Below are positions 37,046-45,308 of a DNA stretch of 64,000 nt, in pieces (the first letter of the stretch is position 1; every line of letters begins with the position of its first letter). The translations under genes and the position numbers were made by a program. The notes under the pieces are model-generated. The model saw nothing but the letters and a program-made list of their open reading frames with translations, was not told the DNA's origin and searched no databases. This DNA is from Actinomycetospora lutea (GTDB lineage: Bacteria > Actinomycetota > Actinomycetes > Mycobacteriales > Pseudonocardiaceae), in the NCBI RefSeq assembly GCF_028737205.1, contig NZ_JAQZAL010000011.1, forward strand, positions 1 to 64,000. The letters are read 5' to 3'.

Positions 37046-37845
37046 ATGCCCATGCCGCCGTCGACCGGCAGGCCGGCGCCGTTGACGAACCGGGAGGCGT
37101 CCGAGGCCAGGAACACCACGGCGTCGGCGATGTCGGAGACCTCGCCGAGGCGCCCCGAGGGCGTCAGCTCGACGACGGCGCCGACGGCGGCGTCCGGGCT
37201 CTCGAAGAGCCCCAGGCCCGCCGTCTCGACGGCCAGCTTCTGGCCCATCGCGGTGGGCACCAGGCCCGGGTAGACACAGTTGACCCGCACGCCGTAACCG
37301 AGCTTGCCGGACTCCATCGCCGCGACCCGGGTGAGGCGGTCGACGCCGGACTTGGTGGCCGAGTAGCCGCCGATCGACGGGAACGCGATGGTGGCGGCGA
37401 CCGAGGCGACGTTGATGATCGCGCCGCCCTGCCCGGCCGGGCCGCCCGGGCGCATCGCGCGGAAGGCGTGCTTGATGCCCAGCATCGTGCCCAGCAGGTT
37501 GACCTCGAGCATGCGGCGCACGTCGTCGGGCTCGGTGTCGGCCAGCAGCTGGGTGACCTCGAGCCCGGCGTTGTTGATCACCACGTCGAGCCCGCCGAGC
37601 TCGCCGACGGTCTGCGCGACCGCCGACTCCCACTGCGCGTCGTCGGTGACGTCGAGCGCGACGAACCGGGCGGTGTGGCCGTCGGCGGCCAGCGCGGCCG
37701 CGGCCTTCTCCCCCACGTCCTCCGCGACGTCGGCCAGCATCACCGCCGCCCCCGCACCGGTCAGCGCCCGGGCCATGCCCTCGCCGAGGCCCTGGGCCCC
37801 GCCCGTGATCAGCACCCGGCGGCCCGTCAGGTCGAACGCGCTCAT
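37042..37845 (-). CDS. SDR family oxidoreductase
   Basis: A 267-residue SDR with TGGAQGLG near residue 14, NNAG near residue 92, catalytic Ser and YSATK near 143-161, and the FabG-like end GLPVDGGMGM. ATG 37845 has GGGGAG upstream; a second in-frame ATG lies four codons earlier. It is the first gene of an operon with the acyl-CoA ligase and faces the TetR gene across a region with repeated operator-like sites. Probably a hydroxyacyl-CoA or alcohol dehydrogenase in the same pathway. Confidence 0.9.
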   Translation of the reverse strand: MSAFDLTGRRVLITGGAQGLGEGMARALTGAGAAVMLADVAEDVGEKAAAALAADGHTARFVALDVTDDAQWESAVAQTVGELGGLDVVINNAGLEVTQLLADTEPDDVRRMLEVNLLGTMLGIKHAFRAMRPGGPAGQGGAIINVASVAATIAFPSIGGYSATKSGVDRLTRVAAMESGKLGYGVRVNCVYPGLVPTAMGQKLAVETAGLGLFESPDAAVGAVVELTPSGRLGEVSDIADAVVFLASDASRFVNGAGLPVDGGMGM

Positions 37846-37861
37846 GGGACTCCCCACATCG

Positions 37862-37889
37862 TCGTGTCGGTGGTGTCGTGTCGGTGGTG
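37862..37889. repeat. Tandem duplication, 2 x 14 bp
   Basis: TCGTGTCGGTGGTG is present twice in direct succession (37862-37875 and 37876-37889), 17 bases upstream of the SDR start on its strand. The copies are identical, so the duplication is recent or maintained. It lies between the SDR start and the TetR operator array and would alter the 5' leader of the SDR/ligase operon. Confidence 0.8.
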
Positions 37890-37914
37890 TGGATCACACG
37901 CTAGGGAGGGCGCC

Positions 37915-37971
37915 GAACGACCGTCAAGGACGTCTTCGGACGACCGTCCAACGAAAGCTGGACGAGCGTCC
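37915..37971. promoter_or_regulatory. Three-site operator array for the adjacent TetR
   Basis: GAACGACCGTCA (37915-37926), GGACGACCGTCC (37938-37949) and GGACGAGCGTCC (37960-37971) are versions of the palindrome GGACG-NN-CGTCC, spaced 23 and 22 bp apart, about two helical turns. They lie between the divergent SDR/ligase operon and the TetR gene. Cooperative binding on one face of the DNA and autoregulation are likely. Confidence 0.7.
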
Positions 37972-38023
37972 GACACCGCGCGTTAGGCTGCCCGGGACGT
38001 GCTCCGCCCCGGGAGGACCCACC

Positions 38024-38644
38024 GTGACCAGCACCGACGCCGGCGACCGGCTCGCGCGACGGCGGGTGGACAAGTTCGAGGAGCGCCGCCGCGCGCTCGC
38101 CGACGCCGCGCTGCAGACCCTCGCCGAGCGCGGGTACGCGCGGACGAGCCTGCGGGACATCGCCCAGTGCTCCGGCTCCAGCCTGGGCGTCCTGCACTAC
38201 TACTTCCGCGACAAGGTCGAGCTGATCACCTACTGCGTGCGCCGCTACAAGGCGCAGTGCGTCGAGCGCTACGACGCGATCGCCGCGCACGCCACCGACG
38301 CCGAGGCGCTGCTGCACGACGCCGGCGAGGGACTCGCCGCCACGCTCGAGCAGGACGCGCTGCTGCACCGGCTCTGGTACGACCTGCGGTCCCAGGCGCT
38401 GTTCGAGGAGTCGTTCCGGCTCGACGTCGCCGACATCGACGCGAGCCTCGAGCGCATGATCTGGCGGATCGTCACCGCGTCGGCGGAGCTCGCCGGCCGC
38501 GCGCCCCGCTGCACCAGCGGCCTCGCCTACGCCGCCTTCGACGGGCTGTTCCAGCAGAGCCTGCTGCGCCACCTCTCCGGCGACGCCGATGCCCTCGACG
38601 ACCTGCGGGCCGGCACGCGGGCGCTGCTCACGCGCCTGGTCTGA
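38024..38644 (+). CDS. TetR family transcriptional regulator
   Basis: A 206-residue TetR regulator. The DNA-binding domain is ALADAALQTLAERGYARTSL followed by RDIAQCSGSSLGVLHYYFRD, and the ligand-binding domain follows with no recognisable signature. GTG 38024 has GGGAGGACCC upstream. It faces the SDR/acyl-CoA ligase operon, with a three-site palindromic array in between, and probably represses both directions until a pathway intermediate such as an acyl-CoA binds. Confidence 0.9.
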   Translation: MTSTDAGDRLARRRVDKFEERRRALADAALQTLAERGYARTSLRDIAQCSGSSLGVLHYYFRDKVELITYCVRRYKAQCVERYDAIAAHATDAEALLHDAGEGLAATLEQDALLHRLWYDLRSQALFEESFRLDVADIDASLERMIWRIVTASAELAGRAPRCTSGLAYAAFDGLFQQSLLRHLSGDADALDDLRAGTRALLTRLV

Positions 38645-38743
38645 CGGGTCGGCACCCCCCGCTGCGGGGGCACACCCGATCGCCGCGGCGGCCCCGCCCG
38701 CCCAGGCTCGGGGCCGACACACCGGACCGGAGAGGACGCCGCG

Positions 38744-39394
38744 ATGCTGGACCAGGACCTGGCGCGCGAGCTCGACGCGTGGCTCACGGCACACCCCGCC
38801 GACGGTCTCGCCCTCGCCCGCCTCGTGACCCGCCGGATCCGCCGGGCCGGCCGTCACGACCTGCCGACCCCGATCCTCGAGGCGCTCGCCGCGATCGCCG
38901 CGCGCCACCGCGGGCGGGACCCGTACCTCGACGACTACCTCGACGCCGTGCTCACCCCGCACGAGCTCGCGCTGCCCCTGCTCGGGCGCGTCGGCGACGG
39001 GGCCGGGCTCGACCCCGAGCACCTCGCGGCGCTGCTGCTCGCCGACGTCGTCCGCCACGAGCGCCGGCACCCCGACCCCGTCGACCCCGCCGCGGGCCGT
39101 CGGCGCGCGCGGCGGGCGGCGCGCTTCGTGTGGACGGTCGACCTCTCCCTCGACGCCGACGAGGCACCTCCGGACGTGCCCGCCCTCGCCTGGCTCGAGC
39201 ACACCGTGCTGCCCACCTCCGCGCGCCGCGACGAGCACCTCGTCGTGCGCGCCCGGCAGGCGCAGCACCTCGTCGCCGCGCGGCCGCCGCTGGTGGACCT
39301 GCTCCACCACCTCGCGGGCGGGGCGGCCGTCACCGATCTCGCCGCGCACCGCGCGCGGCGCTCCGCCCGGGCCCGCGCGGACGTCGCGGCCTGA
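38744..39394 (+). CDS. Hypothetical protein
   Basis: A 216-residue soluble protein I do not recognise. It opens MLDQDLARELDAWLTAHPAD and contains LVTRRIRRAGRHDLPTPILE, HRGRDPYLDDYLDAVL, LAALLLADVVRHERRH and PALAWLEHTVLPTSARRDEH. Predicted mostly helical, rich in Ala, Arg, Leu and His. ATG 38744 is preceded by GGAGAGGACGCC, a good ribosome site, which supports it as a real gene. It is convergent with the histidine kinase gene, ten bases away. Confidence 0.7.
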   Translation: MLDQDLARELDAWLTAHPADGLALARLVTRRIRRAGRHDLPTPILEALAAIAARHRGRDPYLDDYLDAVLTPHELALPLLGRVGDGAGLDPEHLAALLLADVVRHERRHPDPVDPAAGRRRARRAARFVWTVDLSLDADEAPPDVPALAWLEHTVLPTSARRDEHLVVRARQAQHLVAARPPLVDLLHHLAGGAAVTDLAAHRARRSARARADVAA

Positions 39395-39403
39395 TCCCCG
39401 CGC

Positions 39404-40771
39404 TCAGGCCCGCGCCCGTGCCCGCTCGCCCCCGCCGCGGCGCGGGCGCGGGGCCGAGGGGCGGGCGAGGGGCACCCGGGCCACCGCCGACGTCCCGCGC
39501 CCGGGCCCGCTGACGAGCTCGAGGCGGCCGCCGCGGTCGGCGAGCACGCCCCGGACCAGCAGGAGCCCGACGTGCCCCGCCGCGGGCGGGGCGTGGGCGT
39601 CGAACCCGTCGCCGTCGTCGGTGACGCGCAGCGCGACCCGGCCGCCGGGCTCCACCGCGACCGAGACCTCGATGCTCGACGCCCCGGCGTGGCGGACCGC
39701 GTTGCGCATCAGCTCGTGGGCCACGCGGTAGAGCGTGAGCTCGAGGTCGTCGGGCAGGGGGCCGTCGAGCGAGGTCTCGACGCGGATGGTCCCCGAGGTC
39801 GGCGACGACAGACGCTCCGCGAGCCCCTCCAGGGCCCCGGCGAGCCCACCCGGCGCGACGCTCGGCGGGACGAGGTCGTCCAGCAGGCCCCGGAGCTGCC
39901 GCATCTCGTCGGTGAGGAGGGCATGGGCCTCGCCCAGCACGGAGGCGGAGGCCGCCGAGCGCAGCCCGCCCTCGTCCCGGACGACCTCGAGGAGCAGGCC
40001 GACGCCGGCGAGGTCCGGGAGCACGCCGTCGTGGAGGCGCTGGGCGATCTCCCGGCGGGCGGTCTCGGCGGCCGCCAGCGCGTAGTCGCGGGCCGCCCGC
40101 TGCTCGGCCCGGGCGCGCTCGGAGCGTCGCGCCAGCGAGACCGACACCGGCAGCGTCGCGACCGCGAGCAGCAGCAGACCCGCCGCCGCCACCGCCGCGA
40201 CGGGCACCGCGGTGGTGCGCACGGCGGCGGCCTCGTCGACCCGGATGTAGAGCTCGAGCCAGGTCTCCGCGCCCCGCGCGTCGCGGAAGGTCGAGAAGAC
40301 CTCGAGCAGCGTGCTCGAGTGCGCGAACTCGTAGCGGTGCTCCGGGTCGTCGGGGACCTCCTGCACGAGCGATCCCCCGGTGCCGAGCGGCCCCATCGCC
40401 GCCGGGTCGTAGCGCGTGGTCTCCCCCTCGACCCGCGGCTCGTCGGAGTACACGATGCGGGCGACGCCGTCGCGCGGCGACCAGATCTTGACCCGCGACA
40501 TCATCCCGCCGGCGAGGAACGGGCCGACGGCCGCGTCGAGCTCCCGGCGCGTGTCCTCGTCGACGGGGGCCGAGAGGTCGTGCCGCGACACCGCGACGCC
40601 GACGGCCCTCCCGACCTGGCGGGCGGTGTTCTCGGCGGTCCGGTGGGCGTCCTGGCGGGCGAAGAGGGCGACGCCGGAGGTGATCGACACGACGGCGACC
40701 AGCACCACGACGACCGTGACCACGCCGTGGCGCAGCAGCGCCCGCCGCAGCTCCCTGCCCTCGGCCGGCAC
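39404..40771 (-). CDS. Sensor histidine kinase (NarL/LiaS-type)
   Basis: A 455-residue membrane sensor kinase. Helices near residues 15-38 and 188-213 bracket an extracellular domain of about 150 residues. The HisKA_3 box is REIAQRLHDGVLPDLAGVG with the phospho-acceptor His247. The HATPase domain shows LYRVAHELMRNAVRHAGAS, VTDDGDGFD and a G-rich end. GTG start three bases after the stop of the response-regulator gene, so they form one unit. The signal is unknown. An IdeR-like box upstream of the unit suggests iron control. Confidence 0.9.
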   Translation of the reverse strand: MPAEGRELRRALLRHGVVTVVVVLVAVVSITSGVALFARQDAHRTAENTARQVGRAVGVAVSRHDLSAPVDEDTRRELDAAVGPFLAGGMMSRVKIWSPRDGVARIVYSDEPRVEGETTRYDPAAMGPLGTGGSLVQEVPDDPEHRYEFAHSSTLLEVFSTFRDARGAETWLELYIRVDEAAAVRTTAVPVAAVAAAGLLLLAVATLPVSVSLARRSERARAEQRAARDYALAAAETARREIAQRLHDGVLPDLAGVGLLLEVVRDEGGLRSAASASVLGEAHALLTDEMRQLRGLLDDLVPPSVAPGGLAGALEGLAERLSSPTSGTIRVETSLDGPLPDDLELTLYRVAHELMRNAVRHAGASSIEVSVAVEPGGRVALRVTDDGDGFDAHAPPAAGHVGLLLVRGVLADRGGRLELVSGPGRGTSAVARVPLARPSAPRPRRGGGERARARA

Positions 40772-40774
40772 GGC

Positions 40775-41428
40775 TCAGTACCGCGAGCCGACGCTGATGA
40801 GCCCCCGACGGTGCGCGGCGACGACCGCCTCGAGCTGGCTGTGGGCGTCCAGCTTGGCCATCAGGGTCTTGACGTGCCCGCGCACGGTGTGCAGCGAGAG
40901 CTTCAGCTCGGTGGCGATGCGCGCGGGCTCGCGACCCTGCCCCAGCAGGCGCAGCACGTCGCACTCCCGCGGCGTCAGCTCGACCCGTCCGGGCGGGACC
41001 GCCGCGTCGACCACCGGGGCGGCGGGCACCGGGGCGCGGAGCGCGGCGAGGACGCGGTCGAGCGTGCCCTCCTTCGCCAGGAAGGCCGCCGCGCCGGCCG
41101 CGACCGCGCGCTCGGCGAGATCGCAGCGCGCGTGGGCCGTGAGGACGATCGTGCGGGTCGCGGGGCGGAGCTCCCGGAGCGCGGCCACCACGTCGAGCCC
41201 CGACCCGTCGGGGAGGTCGAGGTCGACGATCGCGGCGTCGAGCGCGGTGCGCCGGGCGTGCGCGAGGGCCTCGCCGACCGAGTGCGCGACCACCACCGCG
41301 GCGACGTCGCGCTGGCGCTCCAGGCTGGCGCGCAGGGCGTCGGTGAAGACGCGGTGGTCGTCGACGACGAGCACCACCGTCGCGGGCGCGGCGGAGCCGT
41401 CGACGGCGACCGGGTCCGCGCTGCTCAC
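40775..41428 (-). CDS. LuxR/NarL-type response regulator
   Basis: A 217-residue response regulator. The receiver has the acidic pair DD at residues 23-24, phospho-acceptor Asp69 (AAIVDLDLPDGSG) and a conserved Thr in VLTAHA. The C-terminal LuxR HTH is LTPRECDVLRLLGQGREPAR, then ELKLSLHTVRGHVKTLMAKL. GTG 41428 has TAGGAT six bases upstream (minus strand, 41435-41440) and looks leaderless. Partner of the downstream histidine kinase. Confidence 0.93.
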   Translation of the reverse strand: MSSADPVAVDGSAAPATVVLVVDDHRVFTDALRASLERQRDVAAVVVAHSVGEALAHARRTALDAAIVDLDLPDGSGLDVVAALRELRPATRTIVLTAHARCDLAERAVAAGAAAFLAKEGTLDRVLAALRAPVPAAPVVDAAVPPGRVELTPRECDVLRLLGQGREPARIATELKLSLHTVRGHVKTLMAKLDAHSQLEAVVAAHRRGLISVGSRY

Positions 41429-41461
41429 CCCCTCATCCTAGGGAGAGGGGACCGCCGTTCC

Positions 41462-41480
41462 GAAGGGTAGGCTCACCTCC
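41462..41480. promoter_or_regulatory. IdeR/DtxR-like iron box upstream of the two-component genes
   Basis: The 19-mer at 41462-41480 matches 13 of 19 positions of the IdeR/DtxR consensus TTAGGTTAGGCTAACCTAA, including the central TAGGCT and ACCT. It lies 34-52 bases upstream of the response-regulator start, over the expected -35 of its TAGGAT promoter, and just beyond the end of the iron-importer operon. Repression by iron-loaded IdeR is plausible. Confidence 0.5.
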
Positions 41481-41492
41481 GCCCGGCGGGGC

Positions 41493-42554
41493 TCACGCGT
41501 CGTAGGCGGTGACCGCGCCGCGCACCGTCACGGTGACGTCGTCCCCGGGCGCGACGGCCGCGTCGCCCGGCAGCCGGGCGGTGACGATCTCGGTCCCGGG
41601 CGCCGCGTCCCCGAGGTCCAGCTCGACGGACGCGTCCGGCCCGCGGAAGTCCCGCGAGCGCACCCGCGCGCGGACACCCCCGTCGCCCGCCCCGACGACG
41701 ATCTGTTCCGGGCGCACGAGCACCCGCACCGGCCCGGCGGCGCCCCGGCGCCCCTGCCGATCGGGCCGCACCGCGAGCACGCCGAGGGCGCAGGACACCG
41801 AGCCCGCGCCGTCCCGACGCCCGTCGAGCAGCACGGCGTCGCCGACGAGGGCGCCCACTCCCGGGTCGACGGGGTCGCGGTAGATCGCACCGGGGGCGTC
41901 GATCTGCGCGACGACCCCGTCGCGCATCACCGCGACCTGGTCGGCGAGCGCGAGCGCCTCGCCCCGATCGTGGGTGACGAGCAGCGCGGTCGCGCCGGCG
42001 GCGGCGAGCGCCTTGACCACCGCGCGCTGGGTGTCGGCGCGCAGACCAGCGTCGAGCGAGGAGAACGGCTCGTCGAGCAGGACGACCGCGGGCTCGGGGG
42101 CGAGCGCCCGGGCGAGGGCCACCCGCTGCTGCTGGCCGCCGGAGAGCTCGTGCGGATGGCGCCGGGCCAGGGACGGTTCGAGGTCGACGCCCTCGAGGAG
42201 CGCGGCGACCCGGGCGCCACCGCGACGACGCTCGCGCCACGGCAGGCCGAACAGGACGTTGGCGGCGACGGTGAGGTGCGGGAAGAGCGAGCCCTCCTGG
42301 GTGAGGTAGCCGATGCCGCGCCGCTCGGGCGGGAGCGCCCGGTCCGGGCCCGCGACCGGGCGCCCGTGCAGCGTCACCGTGCCCGCGTCGAGACGCTCGA
42401 AGCCCGCGACGATGCGCAGGAGGGTCGTCTTCCCGCAGCCGGACCGGCCGAGCACCGCCGTCAGCGTGCCCGCGGGGGCGGTGAGCGAGACGCCGCGCAG
42501 CACGGGGGTCGCGCCGAAGGCCTTCGCGACCCCGTCGACCACCACGCCCGTCAC
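41493..42554 (-). CDS. ABC transporter ATP-binding protein (Fe(III) importer)
   Basis: A 353-residue ABC ATPase. Walker A is GRSGCGKTT, the signature LSGGQQQRVALARAL, Walker B VVLLDEPFSSLD and the H-loop VTHD. A C-terminal TOBE-like regulatory domain spans about residues 240-353 (RVLVRPEQIVV). Size and layout match FbpC/CysA-like importers. GTG overlaps the stop of the permease gene (GTGA). Last gene of the binding protein - permease - ATPase operon. Confidence 0.92.
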   Translation of the reverse strand: MTGVVVDGVAKAFGATPVLRGVSLTAPAGTLTAVLGRSGCGKTTLLRIVAGFERLDAGTVTLHGRPVAGPDRALPPERRGIGYLTQEGSLFPHLTVAANVLFGLPWRERRRGGARVAALLEGVDLEPSLARRHPHELSGGQQQRVALARALAPEPAVVLLDEPFSSLDAGLRADTQRAVVKALAAAGATALLVTHDRGEALALADQVAVMRDGVVAQIDAPGAIYRDPVDPGVGALVGDAVLLDGRRDGAGSVSCALGVLAVRPDRQGRRGAAGPVRVLVRPEQIVVGAGDGGVRARVRSRDFRGPDASVELDLGDAAPGTEIVTARLPGDAAVAPGDDVTVTVRGAVTAYDA

Positions 42555-44071
42555 GGGCCGGCCCCGGCGTGCACCTGGCGGGTCAGCAGGAACGCCGCGG
42601 GCACCGAGATGACGATCATCGTGAGTGCGTACGGGGCCGCCGCGCCGTAGGAGACGGCGGCCGCCGGGCCCCAGAACTCCGTCGCGAGCGTCGCCGTGCC
42701 GGTCGGGGCCAGCAGCAGCGTCGCGGTGAGCTCGGTGGAGACGGCGAGGAACACCAGGGCCGCGCCCGCGCCCGCGCCGCGCGCGAGCAGCGGAACGGTG
42801 ACCCGGGCCAGCACGGCGCCGGGCCGCGACCCGAGCCCGTGCGCGGCCTCTTCGAGCTCCGGGGGCACCCGCAGCAGCGCGGCGCGGAGGTTCACCAGCG
42901 CCAGCGGCATGAACAGGATCGCGTAGGCCGTGATGAGCAGCGGCGTGGTCTGGTAGAGCCCGGGCACGACCCGGATCGCCACGATCACGAGCGCCAGCGC
43001 GACCACGATCCCGGGCAGCGCGTTGCCGAGATGGGTGGTGCGCTCGACCAGCCGCGAGAACCGGCCGGGCCGGCGGATCGCGAGCCACGCGACGGGCAGC
43101 GTCAACGCCGTCGTCACCGCCGCGGCGACCAGGCCGAGCCCGATCGAGGTGGCCGTCGCGATCGCGAGCGCCGCCGGGTCGATCGTGGTGGAGCTCCCGG
43201 TGATCATCCAGCGCGCGACGCTCACCAGCGGCACCCCGAGCGCGGCGGCCACGAGCAGGCCCACGGCGACCAGCGCGGGCGCCCGCGCCGCGCCGAGGGA
43301 CGTCCGGGCCCGGCGCCGGGCCGCGCCGGCGCCGACCCGCGCCTGGCGCGCCCGCCCCGCCAGCGCGACGTCCGCGGTCAGCAGGACCAGGCACAGCACG
43401 ACCAGGACGCTCGCGAGCATGGCGGCGGCCGGCCCGGCGAAGGTCGATTGAAACTGGTCGTAGATCGCGGTGGTGAAGGTCGGGTAGCGCAGCAGGGCCA
43501 GCGCCCCGAACTCGGCGAGCAGGTGCAGCCCGACGAGCAGCGCTCCGCCGACGATCGCCGGGCGCAGGGCGGGCAGGACGACGCGCACCGCCGCCGCGCG
43601 GGGCGAGAGGCCGAGCGCGCGGGCGACGTCCTCGTGGTCGCGGTCCGACCCGCGCAGCACGGCGGCCACCGGGAGGTGCACGAACGGGAAGTACGACATC
43701 GTCGTCACGACGAGCGCCCCCACGAAGCCGTCCGCCCCGGGCAGGACCGAGACCCAGGCGTAGCTGTTGACGAACGCGGGGATCGCCAGCGGCGCGGCGA
43801 ACAGGGCGCCCCACACCGGTGCCCCGGGCAGGTCGGTGCGCTCGGTGATCCACGCCGTCGCCGTGCCCAGGACGATGCACGCCGACGAGGTCGCGAGGAC
43901 GAGCACCGTGGTGTTCACCAGGAGCTCGCCGACCCGCGGGCGCCACACGAGGTCGATCGCCGCGGCCGGCCCGACCACGACCACCGAGACGACGACGTAG
44001 CCGACCGGGACGAGCGCGAGGAGCGCGGCCAGCGACGCGACGACCACGCGCAGCGGGGCCGCCGCCGTCAC
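42551..44071 (-). CDS. ABC transporter permease (FbpB-type, double domain)
   Basis: A 506-residue inner-membrane protein with about twelve helices and two fused permease domains, each carrying the EAA-type loop: EDVARALGLSPRAAAVRVVLPALRP in the first half and EEAAHGLGSRPGAVLARVTVPLL in the second, quoted here as segment labels. This duplicated layout is typical of Fe(III) importers. GTG overlaps the stop of the binding-protein gene. The domains probably form the whole channel as a single chain. Confidence 0.92.
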   Translation of the reverse strand: MTAAAPLRVVVASLAALLALVPVGYVVVSVVVVGPAAAIDLVWRPRVGELLVNTTVLVLATSSACIVLGTATAWITERTDLPGAPVWGALFAAPLAIPAFVNSYAWVSVLPGADGFVGALVVTTMSYFPFVHLPVAAVLRGSDRDHEDVARALGLSPRAAAVRVVLPALRPAIVGGALLVGLHLLAEFGALALLRYPTFTTAIYDQFQSTFAGPAAAMLASVLVVLCLVLLTADVALAGRARQARVGAGAARRRARTSLGAARAPALVAVGLLVAAALGVPLVSVARWMITGSSTTIDPAALAIATATSIGLGLVAAAVTTALTLPVAWLAIRRPGRFSRLVERTTHLGNALPGIVVALALVIVAIRVVPGLYQTTPLLITAYAILFMPLALVNLRAALLRVPPELEEAAHGLGSRPGAVLARVTVPLLARGAGAGAALVFLAVSTELTATLLLAPTGTATLATEFWGPAAAVSYGAAAPYALTMIVISVPAAFLLTRQVHAGAGP

Positions 44072-45099
44072 AAGAGGCCGGCCTGCTGCATCATCCCGAC
44101 GATCTTCGGACCGTTGAGGGTGCTGAGGTCGACGGGCGGCGGACGCAGCTCGGAGAACGGCTTGAGCGCCGGGTTGGCCGGGACCCCGGCGCCGACGGTG
44201 TACTCGAGGTTCTCCGACCGGGCGAGCACCTGCTGTCCGGGGACGCCGGCGAGGAACGCGAGGAGCTGCTGCGCCTCGGCGGGACGGCTGCTCGAGGCGA
44301 GGACACCGCCGCCGGACACCGACAGGAACCCGCCGGCGTCGCCGTTGGTGTAGAACTTCAGCTCGGTGTTGGCGCTGTTCGCGCCCGCCTCGGCGCGGTC
44401 CTGGTACCAGTAGTAGTGGTAGATGATCCCGGCCGGGACCTCCCCGCGGTTCACGGCCTGCATCGTCGCGGTGTTGCTCTGGTAGACGCGCCCGTTGGCC
44501 TTCAGCCCCGCCAGCCACTGCTGGGTCGCGGCGTCCCCGTTGAGGGCGTTCACCGCCGAGACGATGGCCTGGAAGTCCGCGCCGCCGGGCGGGAACGCGA
44601 CCCGGCCCTGCCACTCGGGCCGGGCGAAGTCGAGGATCGAGTCGGGCAGCTGGCCCTCGGGCAGGAGGGCCGGGTTGTAGACCACGACGGTCGTCCGCGC
44701 CGCGATGCCCACCCAGTCACCCCGGGTGGAGGAGTACTGCGGCGGTACCTGGGCGCGGGTGGCGCCGTCGACGGGCGCGAAGAGGTTCGCGCCGGACACC
44801 AGCGACATCGCCGGGCTGTTCTCGGTGAGGAACACGTCGGCGGGCGAGGCGGCGCCCTCGGCCACGAGCTGGTTGCCGAGCTCGAAGTCTCCGCCGTCGC
44901 GGATCTGCACCGGGATGCCGGTCTGCCGGGTGAACTCGTCGACCCACAGGCGCCCGAGGGCCTCGTGCTGGGCGTTGTACAGCGTCAACGTCCGGTCCTC
45001 CGGCCCGGGCGCCCCACCACAGGCGGCCAGCAGGACGGTGCTCGCGAGGACGGCCAGCACCATCCGGACGAACCAGACACCTTGCCCCGGCACGGGCAT
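44068..45099 (-). CDS. Iron(III) ABC transporter substrate-binding lipoprotein
   Basis: A 343-residue binding protein of the FbpA/FutA family. The signal peptide ends in the lipobox LAAC with Cys27. Mature blocks include LTLYNAQHEALGRLWVDEF, FLTENSPAMS and IIYHYYWYQDRAE, with the tyrosines that ligate ferric iron in this family. ATG 45099 follows CGAGGAG. First gene of the importer operon. An inverted repeat with iron-box-like half sites lies upstream at 45140-45159. Confidence 0.92.
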   Translation of the reverse strand: MPVPGQGVWFVRMVLAVLASTVLLAACGGAPGPEDRTLTLYNAQHEALGRLWVDEFTRQTGIPVQIRDGGDFELGNQLVAEGAASPADVFLTENSPAMSLVSGANLFAPVDGATRAQVPPQYSSTRGDWVGIAARTTVVVYNPALLPEGQLPDSILDFARPEWQGRVAFPPGGADFQAIVSAVNALNGDAATQQWLAGLKANGRVYQSNTATMQAVNRGEVPAGIIYHYYWYQDRAEAGANSANTELKFYTNGDAGGFLSVSGGGVLASSSRPAEAQQLLAFLAGVPGQQVLARSENLEYTVGAGVPANPALKPFSELRPPPVDLSTLNGPKIVGMMQQAGLL

Positions 45100-45139
45100 C
45101 CACCACTCCTCGGGATCGACGGGATGCACGCCCCGTCAC

Positions 45140-45159
45140 AGGTCAGGCGCGCCTTACCT
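45140..45159. promoter_or_regulatory. Inverted repeat upstream of the iron importer
   Basis: AGGTCAGG (45140-45147) and CCTTACCT (45152-45159) form an inverted repeat with one mismatch and a CGCG centre. The half sites resemble those of IdeR/DtxR boxes (AGGTTAG/CTAACCT) but the spacing is wider than in the canonical 19-mer. It lies about 41-60 bases upstream of the binding-protein start, a suitable place for iron repression. Confidence 0.45.
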
Positions 45160-45308
45160 CACGAGACCGTCTCCGTGGGCCGTCCTCCACCCCCAAAATT
45201 GGCCGTATGCAGCGGTTCCTCGCCTGCCACCTTGTGGTGACGTTCGGCCGAAGGGGTGCAGATCAGCACAGCCTCGGCTAACACGGCCGCCAGGGTGATG
45301 GGAGAACG

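Noticed and set aside
41493-45099. A thiosulfate/sulfate or putrescine importer
   Set aside because: The binding protein has the tyrosine-rich YHYYWY segment and TENSPA motif of ferric-iron binders, and the permease is the fused double-domain type.
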